Source: Vibrio sp. Of7-15
GTDB taxonomy: Bacteria; Pseudomonadota; Gammaproteobacteria; Enterobacterales; Vibrionaceae
Assembly (NCBI RefSeq): GCF_022347565.1
Contig: NZ_JAKRGH010000006.1
Span: 172,969 to 236,968, forward strand
Reading direction: 5' to 3'
DNA length: 64,000 nt
The translations under genes and the position numbers were made by a program. Positions 20,283-30,054 of the stretch are shown here, piece by piece. Numbering within the stretch: the first letter of the stretch is position 1; the number at the start of each line of letters is the position of its first letter. The notes beneath the pieces were generated by a model, which was not told the origin of the DNA, did no database searches, and saw only the letters and a list, made by a program, of their open reading frames with translations.

Positions 20283-21494
20283 GTGGAGCATTCACCTTAT
20301 GCGAACAAAATGGCAAGACTGCTCGTTTTAGTTGTTGTGATGGCAGCAGTAGGCCAAATGACACAAACGATGTATGTGCCTTCTATTGCTGATATGGCCT
20401 CGCATTTTTCGGTGCCTGCTACTTATTTACAAGCGGTAATGGCGGCGTATTTAATTCCTTATGGCTTATCGCAGTTTGTTTATGGCCCATTGTCTGATCG
20501 TATTGGTCGTCGTCCAGTGGTATTGATAGGTATGTCTATCTTTATTGTGGGCTCGATCGTGTCGCTAACAGCACCGAACTTCGAGCTATTCTTAGTGGGT
20601 AGTTTTATTCAGGGTATGGGGACCGGGTGTAGTGGTGCGATGGCACGAACGGTGACTCGTGACTGTTTTGAAGGCCCAATGCTTCATAAAGCAAACAGCA
20701 TGGTGAGTATGGGCGTTATTTTCTCCCCATTGCTAGCCCCTGTACTAGGTGGCCTATTAACAAGCTGGTTTGATTGGACGGCGACTTATCAGTTTTTATT
20801 GATCATGGGCATCGTTGTTACGGTTGTGATGTATTTATTCTTTATGGAAACACTTCCGGAAGAGCGTCGTCAGCCTGAAAAAGTACTAACAAGTTACCGC
20901 TATGTACTAGGTAACCCGCGTTATCAAGGGTACTTACTTTGCCTGATTGCGACTTTTGCGGGTATTGCCGTCTATGAAGCTGCAGTTGGGGTGTTACTCG
21001 GTGGTGTTTTAAAACTAGATAGTGCAACGGTAAGTTGGTTATTTGTAATGCCATTACCGGGTTACTTCTTAGGTAGTTGGTTATCCGGTTATTTAATTAA
21101 GTACATGCCTTGTAGTCGTATGTTGTTTATTTCTTCTATTGCGCTTGTATTAGGCAGTGTGGTTATCATCGTTCCAGGTATGGCTGGGCAAGTAACGGTA
21201 GGTACATTAATTGGTGGTGGTTTCTTATACTTCCTTGGTGCGGGCGTGTTATTTCCGGCTGCGACAACGGCAGCTATTTCACCATTTCCTAATCATGCCG
21301 GTACAGCGGGTGCCGTTCTGGGTGGCGCACAAAATTTAGGGGCAGGTGTTGCAGCAATGGCGGCTTCGTTTATGGCGATGGACAATCAGTTTAACCTTGG
21401 GGCTATCATGGCCGTCGTATCGACACTAACGGTTGTGAGCCTGTTATGGGTGAGAAACCAAAAAGACACGTCAGATTTGGAAGTTGCTCTGTAA
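20283..21494 (+). CDS. emrD: EmrD-like multidrug efflux MFS transporter
   Basis: The product of 403 residues has twelve predicted helices and belongs to the drug:proton antiporter group of the major facilitator superfamily. It resembles E. coli EmrD (394 residues) along its length: VAVGQMTQT-type first helix (here AAVGQMTQTMYVPSIADMA), YGPLSDRIGRRPV (MFS motif A, about residue 66), QGMGTGCSGAMARTVTRD (about 110) and GAGVLFPAATTAA. The start is GTG at 20283 with AAGAGG six nt upstream. It probably exports amphipathic toxic compounds across the inner membrane; the substrate range here is inferred only from the family. It is convergent with yciU. Confidence 0.88.
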   Translation: MEHSPYANKMARLLVLVVVMAAVGQMTQTMYVPSIADMASHFSVPATYLQAVMAAYLIPYGLSQFVYGPLSDRIGRRPVVLIGMSIFIVGSIVSLTAPNFELFLVGSFIQGMGTGCSGAMARTVTRDCFEGPMLHKANSMVSMGVIFSPLLAPVLGGLLTSWFDWTATYQFLLIMGIVVTVVMYLFFMETLPEERRQPEKVLTSYRYVLGNPRYQGYLLCLIATFAGIAVYEAAVGVLLGGVLKLDSATVSWLFVMPLPGYFLGSWLSGYLIKYMPCSRMLFISSIALVLGSVVIIVPGMAGQVTVGTLIGGGFLYFLGAGVLFPAATTAAISPFPNHAGTAGAVLGGAQNLGAGVAAMAASFMAMDNQFNLGAIMAVVSTLTVVSLLWVRNQKDTSDLEVAL

Positions 21495-21519
21495 TACTTT
21501 GGTTTTGAGAACAGGCAAT

Positions 21520-21556
21520 AAAAAAGGCATAGTGAAGAAATTCAGTATGCCTTTTT
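21520..21556. terminator. Bidirectional terminator between emrD and yciU
   Basis: AAAAAAGGCATA pairs with TATGCCTTTTTT, and the stem continues inward as TGAA/TTCA after one mismatch. T-runs follow on both strands. Confidence 0.85.
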
Positions 21557-21572
21557 TGATGATGGTTATTAA

Positions 21573-21905
21573 TTAATCACGCTTCCACAGCATGTGGCAG
21601 AATTTATTATCAGGGTCGCGGCTGATTAGCATACGAGCGAACACATCATCTAATACGTCACTGTCTTCATCAACCAAACCAATGCGCACTTCTGCGTAGG
21701 TTTCTTTATCTACATTGAAACCAACTTGCTCACTCCAGTCATCACCTGTTTCAACGACTTCTGCCGCACCACGGTCGTCAAATTGAGCCGTGAAAATGAT
21801 GACATCGGCAGGCTCTAGGTTGTCTGGGGCCATTTCAAGAAAAATGTCGTAAGCAGCATCGATAACATCATCGTAAGAGATAAGCGTATTTTGTTCAGTT
21901 GTCAT
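21573..21905 (-). CDS. yciU: DUF440/UPF0263 acidic protein YciU (HI1450-like)
   Basis: This acidic protein of 110 residues matches the UPF0263 family of E. coli YciU and Haemophilus HI1450. The conserved core is YDIFLEMAPDNLEPADVIIF, then FDDRGAAE, DDWSEQVGF and DDVFARMLISRDPDNKFCH. HI1450 was proposed to mimic double-stranded DNA through its surface acidic charge and to bind HU-like proteins. Here the Asp/Glu content is similarly high, which is consistent. It is convergent with emrD and divergent from the hydrolase gene. Its cellular role is not settled. Confidence 0.9.
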   Translation of the reverse strand: MTTEQNTLISYDDVIDAAYDIFLEMAPDNLEPADVIIFTAQFDDRGAAEVVETGDDWSEQVGFNVDKETYAEVRIGLVDEDSDVLDDVFARMLISRDPDNKFCHMLWKRD

Positions 21906-22052
21906 GATTGATTCACTATCAGTAAAGATGAACTTATTAGAGCATAATTTAGAGAAGGGGGATAGATCTCACGGCTTTAGTTCTTGTGGTGTTAAACAGA
22001 GGCAGTTAGCATAGCGCAACTAAATTGAACGACTCTTAGTTACGGAATTCAC

Positions 22053-22871
22053 ATGACAATCAAATCTATTACGATTAAATCAGAGCCTTTACGTTTTCTA
22101 GATGTAGGTGAAGGACCCGCGCTGTTATTTGGTCATGGCTATTTATTGAACATGGATATGTGGCGTTCGCAAATTGATCTGCTGAGTCAATCATACCGTT
22201 GTATTGTTCCTGATTTATGGGGCCATGGTGAAAGCCTCACGATCCCTGAAAATACTCGCTCATTGGCAGATGTTGCCGATGATATGCTGACTTTAATGGA
22301 TAGCCTAGATATTGATACCTTTTCTCTGGTTGGCTTTTCTATTGGTGCGATGTGGGGAGCCGAAGTGGCTATCAAAGCGCCTAGCCGAGTAACGTCATTT
22401 GTGATGGCTGATTCATTTTTAGGTTTTGAGCCTGAAGTATTAACAGCAAAATACAATAAGATGTTAGCGAATATTCAGCAGTTGAACTTGATCCCTGCAC
22501 CAACGATTGAGGAGATTGTCCCTCTTTATTTTGCTCATAATGCTGAGCAAAACACACCTCAACTACTGAATGAGATGCGTTCTACATTATCATTATTTGA
22601 TGCTAGCCGTATTCCTGCGATTGTGGTCGTTGGGCACATGCAGTTTAACCGCCGAGAGATTTTATTGGACTTTGAAAAGCTGGCATTACCTGTATTGTTG
22701 TTGGTAGGACAAGAGGATAAGCAGCGTCCTTATCTTGAAAGCTACTTAATGCATGATTCTATTGATGGCAGTGAATTTGTTGTGATCCCAAATGCTGGCC
22801 ATGTTTCGAATATCGAACAGCCAGATGTGTTTAATAAAGCACTTGTTGATTTCCTAGCTAAGCATCATTAA
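22053..22871 (+). CDS. Alpha/beta-fold hydrolase
   Basis: The product of 272 residues is a soluble alpha/beta hydrolase. The oxyanion region is GHGYLLNMDMW near residue 28, the nucleophile elbow GFSIG is near residue 94 (Ser as nucleophile), an acid is likely in VGQEDKQRPY near 219, and the catalytic His is in NAGHVSNIEQPDVF near 250. No signal peptide is present, so it is cytoplasmic. The family includes esterases, lactonases and C-C hydrolases; the substrate cannot be read from the sequence. It stands alone between yciU (divergent) and a nucleotidyltransferase-like gene. Confidence 0.85.
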   Translation: MTIKSITIKSEPLRFLDVGEGPALLFGHGYLLNMDMWRSQIDLLSQSYRCIVPDLWGHGESLTIPENTRSLADVADDMLTLMDSLDIDTFSLVGFSIGAMWGAEVAIKAPSRVTSFVMADSFLGFEPEVLTAKYNKMLANIQQLNLIPAPTIEEIVPLYFAHNAEQNTPQLLNEMRSTLSLFDASRIPAIVVVGHMQFNRREILLDFEKLALPVLLLVGQEDKQRPYLESYLMHDSIDGSEFVVIPNAGHVSNIEQPDVFNKALVDFLAKHH

Positions 22872-23075
22872 TTATTTATTCTGTACTTATAATGTTAAGT
22901 CGTAGAGGTGCCTCTATGGCTTAATGTTTTTCTATTGTTACGACCTAAAAGCCTCTTATTGTCCTTAAGTGATGAAAAGCTCATCGAAATCACTTTCTAC
23001 TACTTGATTCTCAGTTCATGTCAGGCGATCATTTGCGTCGATGTCCATTTTAGAATTAGAGGTTGGAGTAGAACG

Positions 23076-23855
23076 TTGTCGCCATGTAACCAGTTAACAG
23101 AAATTGACCCGAAAGCGCCATTTCAACCTGTATTTGCCCCTGTAATACAGGATCTTATCGTTAACTTACGCGCAGCGATCGGTCCTTCTTTACATAGTAT
23201 TTATCTGTTTGGTAGTGTCGCAAGACGAGAAGGCAAGCCAGGTAAATCCAACTTAGATGTGACGTTTGTGTCCACGGTGCCGCTGACCTCAAAGCAGCAG
23301 ACAATCTTAAATACGATAAAATGGCGTTTTAAGTCGCAATACCCACAAATTACCGGTATTACGTTTAATGTGGGAGAAACCAAAGAGATCCTGAGCCTAG
23401 AGAGTATTTTTAGCTGGGGCTTTTGGTTAAAGCATTGCTGTGTTTGTATTTATGGTGATGATCTTGCCACGCGGTTTGGCTCGTTTGAACCTTGTTGGGA
23501 AATTGCCAAAAACCTCAATATGGATATTGAAGAGTGGCTAGACGCTTATCGTAAAAAAATTGTCGCAGCACAGACGCCAGAGGCTCAAGTGCCTGCTCAA
23601 ATCGTGATCACTAAGAAGTTACTGAGAAGCTGCTATTCGCTTGTTATGCACAGGGACAAAAGTTGGTATGACAACCCTGTGACATGTGGTGAAAAATTTT
23701 TAGATTATTACCCAGATAAGTCACTGGAAATTGAGCGTTTAAACATTTTACTCCAAGGGCGACGTATCCCTAAGCGTTCTGTCATTGCGCTTTTAGATAA
23801 TTTTGGTGGCTGGGTTGTCAAAGAGTTTGCTCGTATTGAGCGTAAAATTGGTTAA
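23076..23855 (+). CDS. Nucleotidyltransferase-fold protein with altered active site
   Basis: The frame is open from 22908, but the best start is TTG at 23076, with GGAG at 23065-23068 seven nt upstream; this gives 259 residues. A polymerase-beta-type nucleotidyltransferase core is seen: FGSVARREGKPGKSNLDVTFV, with Gly46-Ser47 and then Asn59-Leu-Asp61. The family pattern is GS...SDxD, so the first catalytic Asp is Asn here. The rest is helical (SCYSLVMHRDKSWYDNP, RSVIALLDNFGGWVVKEF) and resembles the helical domain of aminoglycoside-type or HEPN-linked nucleotidyltransferases. It is 29 nt from polB and may be co-transcribed. The function is unknown. Confidence 0.75.
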   Translation: MSPCNQLTEIDPKAPFQPVFAPVIQDLIVNLRAAIGPSLHSIYLFGSVARREGKPGKSNLDVTFVSTVPLTSKQQTILNTIKWRFKSQYPQITGITFNVGETKEILSLESIFSWGFWLKHCCVCIYGDDLATRFGSFEPCWEIAKNLNMDIEEWLDAYRKKIVAAQTPEAQVPAQIVITKKLLRSCYSLVMHRDKSWYDNPVTCGEKFLDYYPDKSLEIERLNILLQGRRIPKRSVIALLDNFGGWVVKEFARIERKIG

Positions 23856-23884
23856 TTTCTTTCGATACAAATTGGTAGGTAGTT

Positions 23885-26248
23885 GTGCAGCAAGGTTTTG
23901 TTTTAACTCGTCAAAGCAGAGATCTTGCTGACAGTACAGAAATCACGTTATGGCTCAGTACAGAGTCTGGCCCTGCCAAAGTGGTTGTTGATGGCGAGCA
24001 ACCTGTTTTTTTTGTATTCGCGGATGACTTTTCACAAATATCCTCGGTATTTTCCTCCCATAAAGTCCGTCATACTTTCAAGTCATTAACGTTGAAAACG
24101 TTTGATCATCAAGCGATTTATGGCTGTTATTTTTTAACTAACAAAGAAAAAATTCAAGCAACGCAATTACTTGATAATCAAGAAATTCATTATTTTGAAT
24201 CAGATATCCGCTTACCAGATCGTTATTTGATGGAGCGTTTCGTGTGCGGTGGAGTCAATTTTATTGGTCAACCAACAACAAAAAAAGGGTTTACTGAGTA
24301 TCGTAAGGCGAAGGTGAAAGCGGGGGACTATATTCCAGCGCTTTCTGTGGTGTCTCTTGATATTGAGTGCTCAGAAAAAGGCATTTTGTATTCAGTTGGC
24401 CTGCATAGTGATCGTGATAGCCGAGTGATTATGATTGGTGAGCCTCAAGAAGAAAGTGAATTGCACATTGAGTGGGTGGCTGATGAAAAAGCGTTATTAC
24501 TTGCATTAGAACGTTGGTTTACTGAGTTTGATCCTGATGTGGTGATTGGCTGGAGTGTGATTGATTTTGACTTTCGGTTACTGGTCAAGCGTGCTCAATG
24601 GCATCAGCTGTCTTTTCGTATTGGGCGTGGCAACAGTACTCCTTTTTGGCGCCAATCGAATAAAAATAGCCGTCAGGGCTTTATTTCTATCCCTGGCCGT
24701 GTGGTGCTAGATGGTATCGATAGTTTAAAAACGGCGACATACAATTTTAATAGTTGGTCGTTGGAATCCGTATCTCAAGAGCTGTTAAATGAAGGTAAGG
24801 ACATTCATAACGTTCATGACCGTATGGATGAAATTAACCGCATGTTCCGTGAAGATAAGTGCGCATTAGCTAAATATAACCTTCAAGATTGTGTACTGGT
24901 TACTCGTATTTTTGAACATACACATTTGTTGGAGTTTTTAATTGAGCGTACACGCTTAACAGGGGTGGAGTTAGATAGGGTGGGGGGATCAGTTGCGGCG
25001 TTTACGAACCTGTATTTACCTCGCCTTCATCGGGCTGGGTATATTGCCCCTAACTTGGAAAGTGAAAATTGGATCGCCAGCCCAGGTGGCTATGTTATGG
25101 AGTCTAAGCCCGGCTTATATGATTCAGTGTTAGTACTGGATTTTAAAAGCCTGTATCCATCTATTATCCGATCTTTTTTGATTGATCCTATGGGGCTGGT
25201 GGAAGGTTTAAAGCTAGATCAGGGAAGGGAATCTTATCAAGCTGTTGCAGGGTTTCGTGGTGGTCAGTTTCATCGTGAAAAGCACTTTCTGCCTAAACTG
25301 ATTGAAGATTTGTGGGCGGCTCGTGATCAGGCAAAACGCAATGGGGAAAAAGCCTTCTCTCAAGCCATTAAAATTATCATGAATTCTTTCTATGGCGTTT
25401 TAGGTTCGTCTGGTTGTCGGTTTTTTGATCATCGACTGGCGTCTTCTATCACTATGCGTGGTCATGAAGTATTGGGTAAAACCAAAGACATGATTGAAGT
25501 TGAAGGCTATGAAGTGATTTATGGTGATACGGACAGTGTTTTTGTGTCTTTAGGTGCCAGTAAAACACAACAAGAAGCCGATGTTATTGGCCTGCAATTA
25601 GTAGAAAGCATTAATCAGCAGTGGACGGATAATCTACGTAATGAGTTCGGTTTAGATAACCATTTAGAGCTGGAGTATGAAACGCATTACCATAAGTTCT
25701 TGATGCCGACTATCCGTGGTTCGGAGATGGGTTCTAAAAAGCGTTATGCTGGTTTGGTGGTGCATGGCGATCAAGAGTCTATGGTCTTTAAGGGGCTAGA
25801 AACGGTGCGAACGGACTGGACGGCACTGGCGCAACAATTTCAAAAAAACTTATATCACATGGTTTTTCATGACCAAAACCCTGATGACTACATTCGCGAC
25901 TATGTGAATAAAACACTAGCGGGTGAACATGATGACTTGTTGATCTACCGTAAGCGATTAAGACGAAATTTATCTGATTATCAGAAAAATATTCCTCCGC
26001 AGGTTCGTGCTGCTCGCTTGGCAGACGAAATGAACCATAAGTTAGGTCGGCCATTACAATACCAGCGTAAAGCGACTATTGAATATGTATTCACACTTTC
26101 TGGTGCGGAGCCTCGTGAATATCGCCAAAGTGCAATTGATTATAACCATTACTTAGATAAACAGTTAAAACCCGTTGCGGACGGTATTTTGCCTTTCATT
26201 GGTAAATATTTTGATGATATTACTGCACCACAATTAGGGTTGTTTTAG
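23885..26248 (+). CDS. polB: DNA polymerase II (family B)
   Basis: PolB is the damage-inducible family B polymerase with proofreading, used in replication restart and bypass. The product has 787 residues (E. coli 783). The exonuclease domain shows SLDIECS near residue 158 (DxE) and the YNLQDC segment near 335. The polymerase domain shows DFKSLYPSIIR with Asp419, KIIMNSFYGVLG near 498, YGDTDSVF with Asp548 and Asp550, and GSKKRYAGL near 617. The C-terminus QLGLF is a beta-clamp binding motif. The start is GTG at 23885. I do not see a clear LexA box just upstream, but the promoter may lie before the preceding gene. Confidence 0.97.
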   Translation: MQQGFVLTRQSRDLADSTEITLWLSTESGPAKVVVDGEQPVFFVFADDFSQISSVFSSHKVRHTFKSLTLKTFDHQAIYGCYFLTNKEKIQATQLLDNQEIHYFESDIRLPDRYLMERFVCGGVNFIGQPTTKKGFTEYRKAKVKAGDYIPALSVVSLDIECSEKGILYSVGLHSDRDSRVIMIGEPQEESELHIEWVADEKALLLALERWFTEFDPDVVIGWSVIDFDFRLLVKRAQWHQLSFRIGRGNSTPFWRQSNKNSRQGFISIPGRVVLDGIDSLKTATYNFNSWSLESVSQELLNEGKDIHNVHDRMDEINRMFREDKCALAKYNLQDCVLVTRIFEHTHLLEFLIERTRLTGVELDRVGGSVAAFTNLYLPRLHRAGYIAPNLESENWIASPGGYVMESKPGLYDSVLVLDFKSLYPSIIRSFLIDPMGLVEGLKLDQGRESYQAVAGFRGGQFHREKHFLPKLIEDLWAARDQAKRNGEKAFSQAIKIIMNSFYGVLGSSGCRFFDHRLASSITMRGHEVLGKTKDMIEVEGYEVIYGDTDSVFVSLGASKTQQEADVIGLQLVESINQQWTDNLRNEFGLDNHLELEYETHYHKFLMPTIRGSEMGSKKRYAGLVVHGDQESMVFKGLETVRTDWTALAQQFQKNLYHMVFHDQNPDDYIRDYVNKTLAGEHDDLLIYRKRLRRNLSDYQKNIPPQVRAARLADEMNHKLGRPLQYQRKATIEYVFTLSGAEPREYRQSAIDYNHYLDKQLKPVADGILPFIGKYFDDITAPQLGLF

Positions 26249-26376
26249 AAGTATTTAGTAATATCTTAATAATTTTATACTGAATCAATCCCTTATATTT
26301 TATTTGATATTTTTACTGATCTTTATGGTCAAAATTATATTTTCTGCAACCTAGATCTTATTTTTGAATATACATA

Positions 26377-26392
26377 TGTGATCTATTGCACA
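26377..26392. promoter_or_regulatory. CRP-like binding site
   Basis: TGTGA-TCTATT-GCACA differs from the TGTGA-N6-TCACA consensus at one position. It is 256 nt before the ATG at 26648, on the side expected for control of the lipoprotein cluster. Confidence 0.55.
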
Positions 26393-26497
26393 CAAGGGAA
26401 GTGTAATAAGTGTTTCATATGCATTCTTTCCCATCTCTCCCTGTTATCCCTTTTTTGTTTTCTATACTCATCACAAAAATACATACACAATTTTTAT

Positions 26498-26554
26498 GGT
26501 GAATTTTTTGATAATCCAAAGTGAATAAAAATACACTTTATATCTTAATTCACC
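26498..26554. repeat. Nested inverted repeat upstream of the lipoprotein cluster
   Basis: The outer arms are GGTGAATT (26498-26505) and AATTCACC (26547-26554); the inner arms are AAAGTG (26518-26523) and CACTTT (26534-26539). The two dyads have nearly the same centre. It could be a two-site operator or a cruciform; no T-run makes it a terminator. Confidence 0.5.
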
Positions 26555-26647
26555 TCAACTAAAACATGCTGTCTGATGGTCACTTTCTGTTATTTGACAG
26601 AGCTAACCTCATTGTTTTATTTGCAATAGATAAATAGAGGGGGATCT

Positions 26648-29600
26648 ATGGGCAAACAAATTAAGCTGATTGTTGCTACGTTCCTATTAGTCTTTGCAGT
26701 TTCAAGCTGCAAATATTTGGATGATGATGACAGCGAATCTTCAACTGATGGCGGCGGTGGAAGTGGTAGTGCATTCGTTGTTAACGCTTCCAGTGGGTTA
26801 ACTACCGTTGTTGGTCAAGCGTTTGACCCCAGTAAGCAAGCCACAGGGGCTTCCGATACCAACCAGTCTGACGTTTTAGTTCAAGCCCAATTATTGGATG
26901 CCAGTGGTAATGAGCTACTCACTAATCCCGTTACAGTGACAACAGACTCTGATGGGTTGTATCAGTTAGATTTGGCTGGCACATACAGTGCAACCCCAGC
27001 CTCAGTCGTGATTACTTACAGCAAAGATGGATTTTTAGAAGGGGAGAAAGTTATCCCGCTTTCTTCAGGGCAGCTGAGTGCTCAAATCCCTTTACCTATG
27101 TCTGAGTTAACGGAGTCTACAGTCTCTGTGGCATCCATTACGGATAATTTAGTGGTGGCTTCAGATGGAGTGCCTCGCTGGCATTTAGGGCTCGTACGTA
27201 ATTCATCGGGTGAAGTGAGCATTAAGCAAGGTTCAGGATTAGCGTCAGTCGCAGCCGATGAAGATGTTATGGTTGATATCTCGATGCCAATCTCTCGCAT
27301 TGAATCTTCAGTGGAAGCCGTGACCAGCCGTATTGCTTACTTTGATTCCAGTAATTCGACGGATATTCAAAACTTTCCCGGTGAGTTTGAAGGTTTTGGT
27401 GATCCAAATAATGCGGGTAATAGTGTGGATCTCACTACGACGGGGGATGCGCAAGATAATTATCGATTAATCTCCAGTACGTTTAGCCAGCTTATTTTAG
27501 AAGATCAGGATGGCAATTTACTCAATTTAGAAAGTGAAGCCAGTGCCGCCGCAGATGAGCCAGTGATCATTAAGATGATGATCCCTGATGGAAGCTACGG
27601 CACCATTAATCAAGATGCAGATACGAATACGGATGGTATTCAAGTTCCTATTTTTGTGTATGACAGCGGTCAAGGCTGGCGTTTTGTGGGTAATGGAACC
27701 CTAGTGAATGCGCTTGATAATGTGTATGGCGGGGCAGATTTTCCATTTAGTAACGGTGAAACATTTGATGAAACGAATAATGAGTTAGATATAACCCCTG
27801 CGGTTGGCTCTATCACTTTGTTTGCGAGAGTAGTTATTAATAATGCGAATCAGTGGTTACGTTGGATTAACCTTGATTGGCCCATTCAAACGGGTGGTGA
27901 TGTCGTTAATATGTGCCTTACTGGGAGCGTGACTTACAGCGGCACCAGTAATGAGCCATATAACGGCCATATTAATATTCGGATGCCTGATGGCGGTTTT
28001 AATTATACCTATGTAGATAATGGGCAGTATCGTTTCGAAACTAACGTCATCAACACTGCGGACACTACGGATCCGACGAAGTGGACGTTGGATGTTTTTA
28101 ATATTCGAACTCAGCAAACAGAGCAATTTACCTCCTTACCGACCCCATTAGTAACAGGCACTGACTGTAATCAGAATATTGATCACCAGTTAGCAAACCC
28201 TTGGCAATGTACCATAACTGGAACCGTAATCGCTCTGGATGGCACCGTTGTTGCCAATACTGTGGTTGTTGCTAAAAATTCATCCAATCAGTCATTTGCC
28301 GTTACTGATTCCAATGGCACATATTCATTAAAAACGTTATGCGCAACGCAAACCGTATCCGCACTTGGTCAGACGCAAAGTGTATCTGCTGCCCAGTTGG
28401 CGGATTTAACGGAAGAAGTGAATTTTACTGAGTCTAATTTACCGCCCAAAATATCACTCTCGGGTCGATCTGAAGTAAATTTGAATATGGCGTATCGTTT
28501 GGGCTGGTATGCCTTTGATCCCAATGGCGATGATGTTCAGCCAGCTGAATTAGTGTGTTTAATGGGGGGCGTTGCGCAAACGTGTCCTATTACCGAAACG
28601 GGGACAAACGCCTGGGCATTGAATTTCACTTCTGCCGGAACGTATACGTTGCAAGCTTCTGCCAGTGATGGAACGGATACCGGAACAGCCAGTAAAGTGG
28701 TGACGGTTCACTCTGAAGGTAACAAACCGCCTAAAATCATCAGCTTCAACGCTTCAAGCACCATAGGTACAGCAAATGTGAATGAAACATTGGGTAGAGG
28801 AGATACTGTTGAAATTATTCAGGGCCAAAGTGCAACTTTAGCAGTACGAGCGTTTGATCGTAATGGAGATGTGCTTACCTATAGCTGGACGACAACGCCG
28901 GATGCATCTCCTACTTGTGAAGGAAGCAGTTGCCAAATTGATACTAACAGCTTTGGTAGTGTGGTGTATTCCGTGACGGTTAGTGATGCAAGCTCGTCGG
29001 ACACTAGCTCTGTGACGGTACAAGTCAAAGCAGACTCTCCTCCAACAGTGGAGGAAGTGGTTGCTTTCCCATCGCCAGCTTTAGCTCTGGAATCGGATAG
29101 CAATGATGAGCCTATTTTCTTATTTGCATTCACTGATGATGATTTCACTCCATTACGTAGCTTGACGCAAACTTGGCAAATTTATAGCCGTAGCGGGGAG
29201 ACGGAAACCCTAGTGGACATTACTCTTGAAGGTGACAGTAATGACATTATTCCTGCTCGCAGCCTGCCAATAGGATCTTATCGTGCACAAGTCATGGTGA
29301 CGGATTTGAATACGGCAGGAGAAGCGGGTCAAACCACTACGTCGGCAACAACAGAAGGGCTGTTTAGTGTGACGCCTGATCAGCCCCCTACAGTGAAGCT
29401 CACCACACCAACGCCTGTGCTCGTTGTCACCGAATCGGATGGTGCCGCAAGCAATCTTGTGGTGACCGTGGAAGCCGATGATGATGTCACCGCGACGGAG
29501 TTGCTGACGTTTAATTGGACGTTAACGCCGGAGCTGCCATTTACTTTGGCTGATGATTTGCGGTCGATTATGGTACTTGCCACAGACATTATTCCGAGTG

Positions 29601-30022
29601 CGTTAAATTCGGATGGTACCTTAGTGGCCCAAGTATTGGTTACTGATGAAAAAGGTAACAAGACTGAAAATTCTATCACGATCAGAACAGAGGCTCCCAC
29701 AGCCCCTGTGATCAGCAACCTGGAAACGGAGCCTCGCCGCCAGAATGCAAATGCCAATAATACTAACCCCGTCGAGATTGTTGTCCGTTCTTCGGTACTA
29801 AGTGATCATGAATTAACGTTTAACTGGGCTGTTTCTCCGAGTGTGCCGTTTGAAGTAAGCGAAAGCCAAAGAAGGATTCGCTTTGCAGCTGGCACGGTGC
29901 CAATGAGTGAGTATGTAGTGACGTTAACAGTGACGGATCCATTTGGATTAGTGACTGAGCAAACCGTCGACTTTACAGTCCTAGAGCCGAGTAGTGGCAA
30001 CGTGGGCGTGATTATCGAGTAA
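26648..30022 (+). CDS. Large lipoprotein with Ig/PKD-like repeats
   Basis: The product of 1124 residues begins with a lipoprotein signal ending VSSC (Cys21), followed by an acidic and Gly/Ser-rich linker; +2 is Lys, so outer-membrane sorting is expected. Residues about 50-150 resemble a carboxypeptidase-regulatory-like beta fold. At about 320-332 lies a calcium-loop-like DADTNTDGIQ. A second regulatory-like fold occurs near 520-600 (ITGTVIALDGTVVANTVVVAKNS). From about 600 onward at least four Ig/PKD-like modules follow, with phrases such as VRAFDRNGDVLTYSWTTTP and LTVTDPFGLVTEQTVDFTV. It ends VGVIIE. It leads a cluster with a second lipoprotein (32 nt gap) and a subtilase. It is likely a surface protein; the ligand and role are unknown. 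Confidence 0.8.
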   Translation: MGKQIKLIVATFLLVFAVSSCKYLDDDDSESSTDGGGGSGSAFVVNASSGLTTVVGQAFDPSKQATGASDTNQSDVLVQAQLLDASGNELLTNPVTVTTDSDGLYQLDLAGTYSATPASVVITYSKDGFLEGEKVIPLSSGQLSAQIPLPMSELTESTVSVASITDNLVVASDGVPRWHLGLVRNSSGEVSIKQGSGLASVAADEDVMVDISMPISRIESSVEAVTSRIAYFDSSNSTDIQNFPGEFEGFGDPNNAGNSVDLTTTGDAQDNYRLISSTFSQLILEDQDGNLLNLESEASAAADEPVIIKMMIPDGSYGTINQDADTNTDGIQVPIFVYDSGQGWRFVGNGTLVNALDNVYGGADFPFSNGETFDETNNELDITPAVGSITLFARVVINNANQWLRWINLDWPIQTGGDVVNMCLTGSVTYSGTSNEPYNGHINIRMPDGGFNYTYVDNGQYRFETNVINTADTTDPTKWTLDVFNIRTQQTEQFTSLPTPLVTGTDCNQNIDHQLANPWQCTITGTVIALDGTVVANTVVVAKNSSNQSFAVTDSNGTYSLKTLCATQTVSALGQTQSVSAAQLADLTEEVNFTESNLPPKISLSGRSEVNLNMAYRLGWYAFDPNGDDVQPAELVCLMGGVAQTCPITETGTNAWALNFTSAGTYTLQASASDGTDTGTASKVVTVHSEGNKPPKIISFNASSTIGTANVNETLGRGDTVEIIQGQSATLAVRAFDRNGDVLTYSWTTTPDASPTCEGSSCQIDTNSFGSVVYSVTVSDASSSDTSSVTVQVKADSPPTVEEVVAFPSPALALESDSNDEPIFLFAFTDDDFTPLRSLTQTWQIYSRSGETETLVDITLEGDSNDIIPARSLPIGSYRAQVMVTDLNTAGEAGQTTTSATTEGLFSVTPDQPPTVKLTTPTPVLVVTESDGAASNLVVTVEADDDVTATELLTFNWTLTPELPFTLADDLRSIMVLATDIIPSALNSDGTLVAQVLVTDEKGNKTENSITIRTEAPTAPVISNLETEPRRQNANANNTNPVEIVVRSSVLSDHELTFNWAVSPSVPFEVSESQRRIRFAAGTVPMSEYVVTLTVTDPFGLVTEQTVDFTVLEPSSGNVGVIIE

Positions 30023-30054
30023 TTAATAAATAGATAAATAAAGGGAAAACAGCC

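Larger units (their letters stand above)
26249..26647 (+). promoter_or_regulatory. 399-nt upstream region of the lipoprotein-protease cluster
   Basis: No gene is visible. The region contains a CRP-like site (26377-26392), a nested inverted repeat (26498-26554) and a TTGACA at 26594-26599 with a weak TTATTT box 17 nt later (26617-26622). The ribosome site AGAGGGGG is just before the ATG at 26648. Together this suggests a regulated promoter. Confidence 0.5.
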
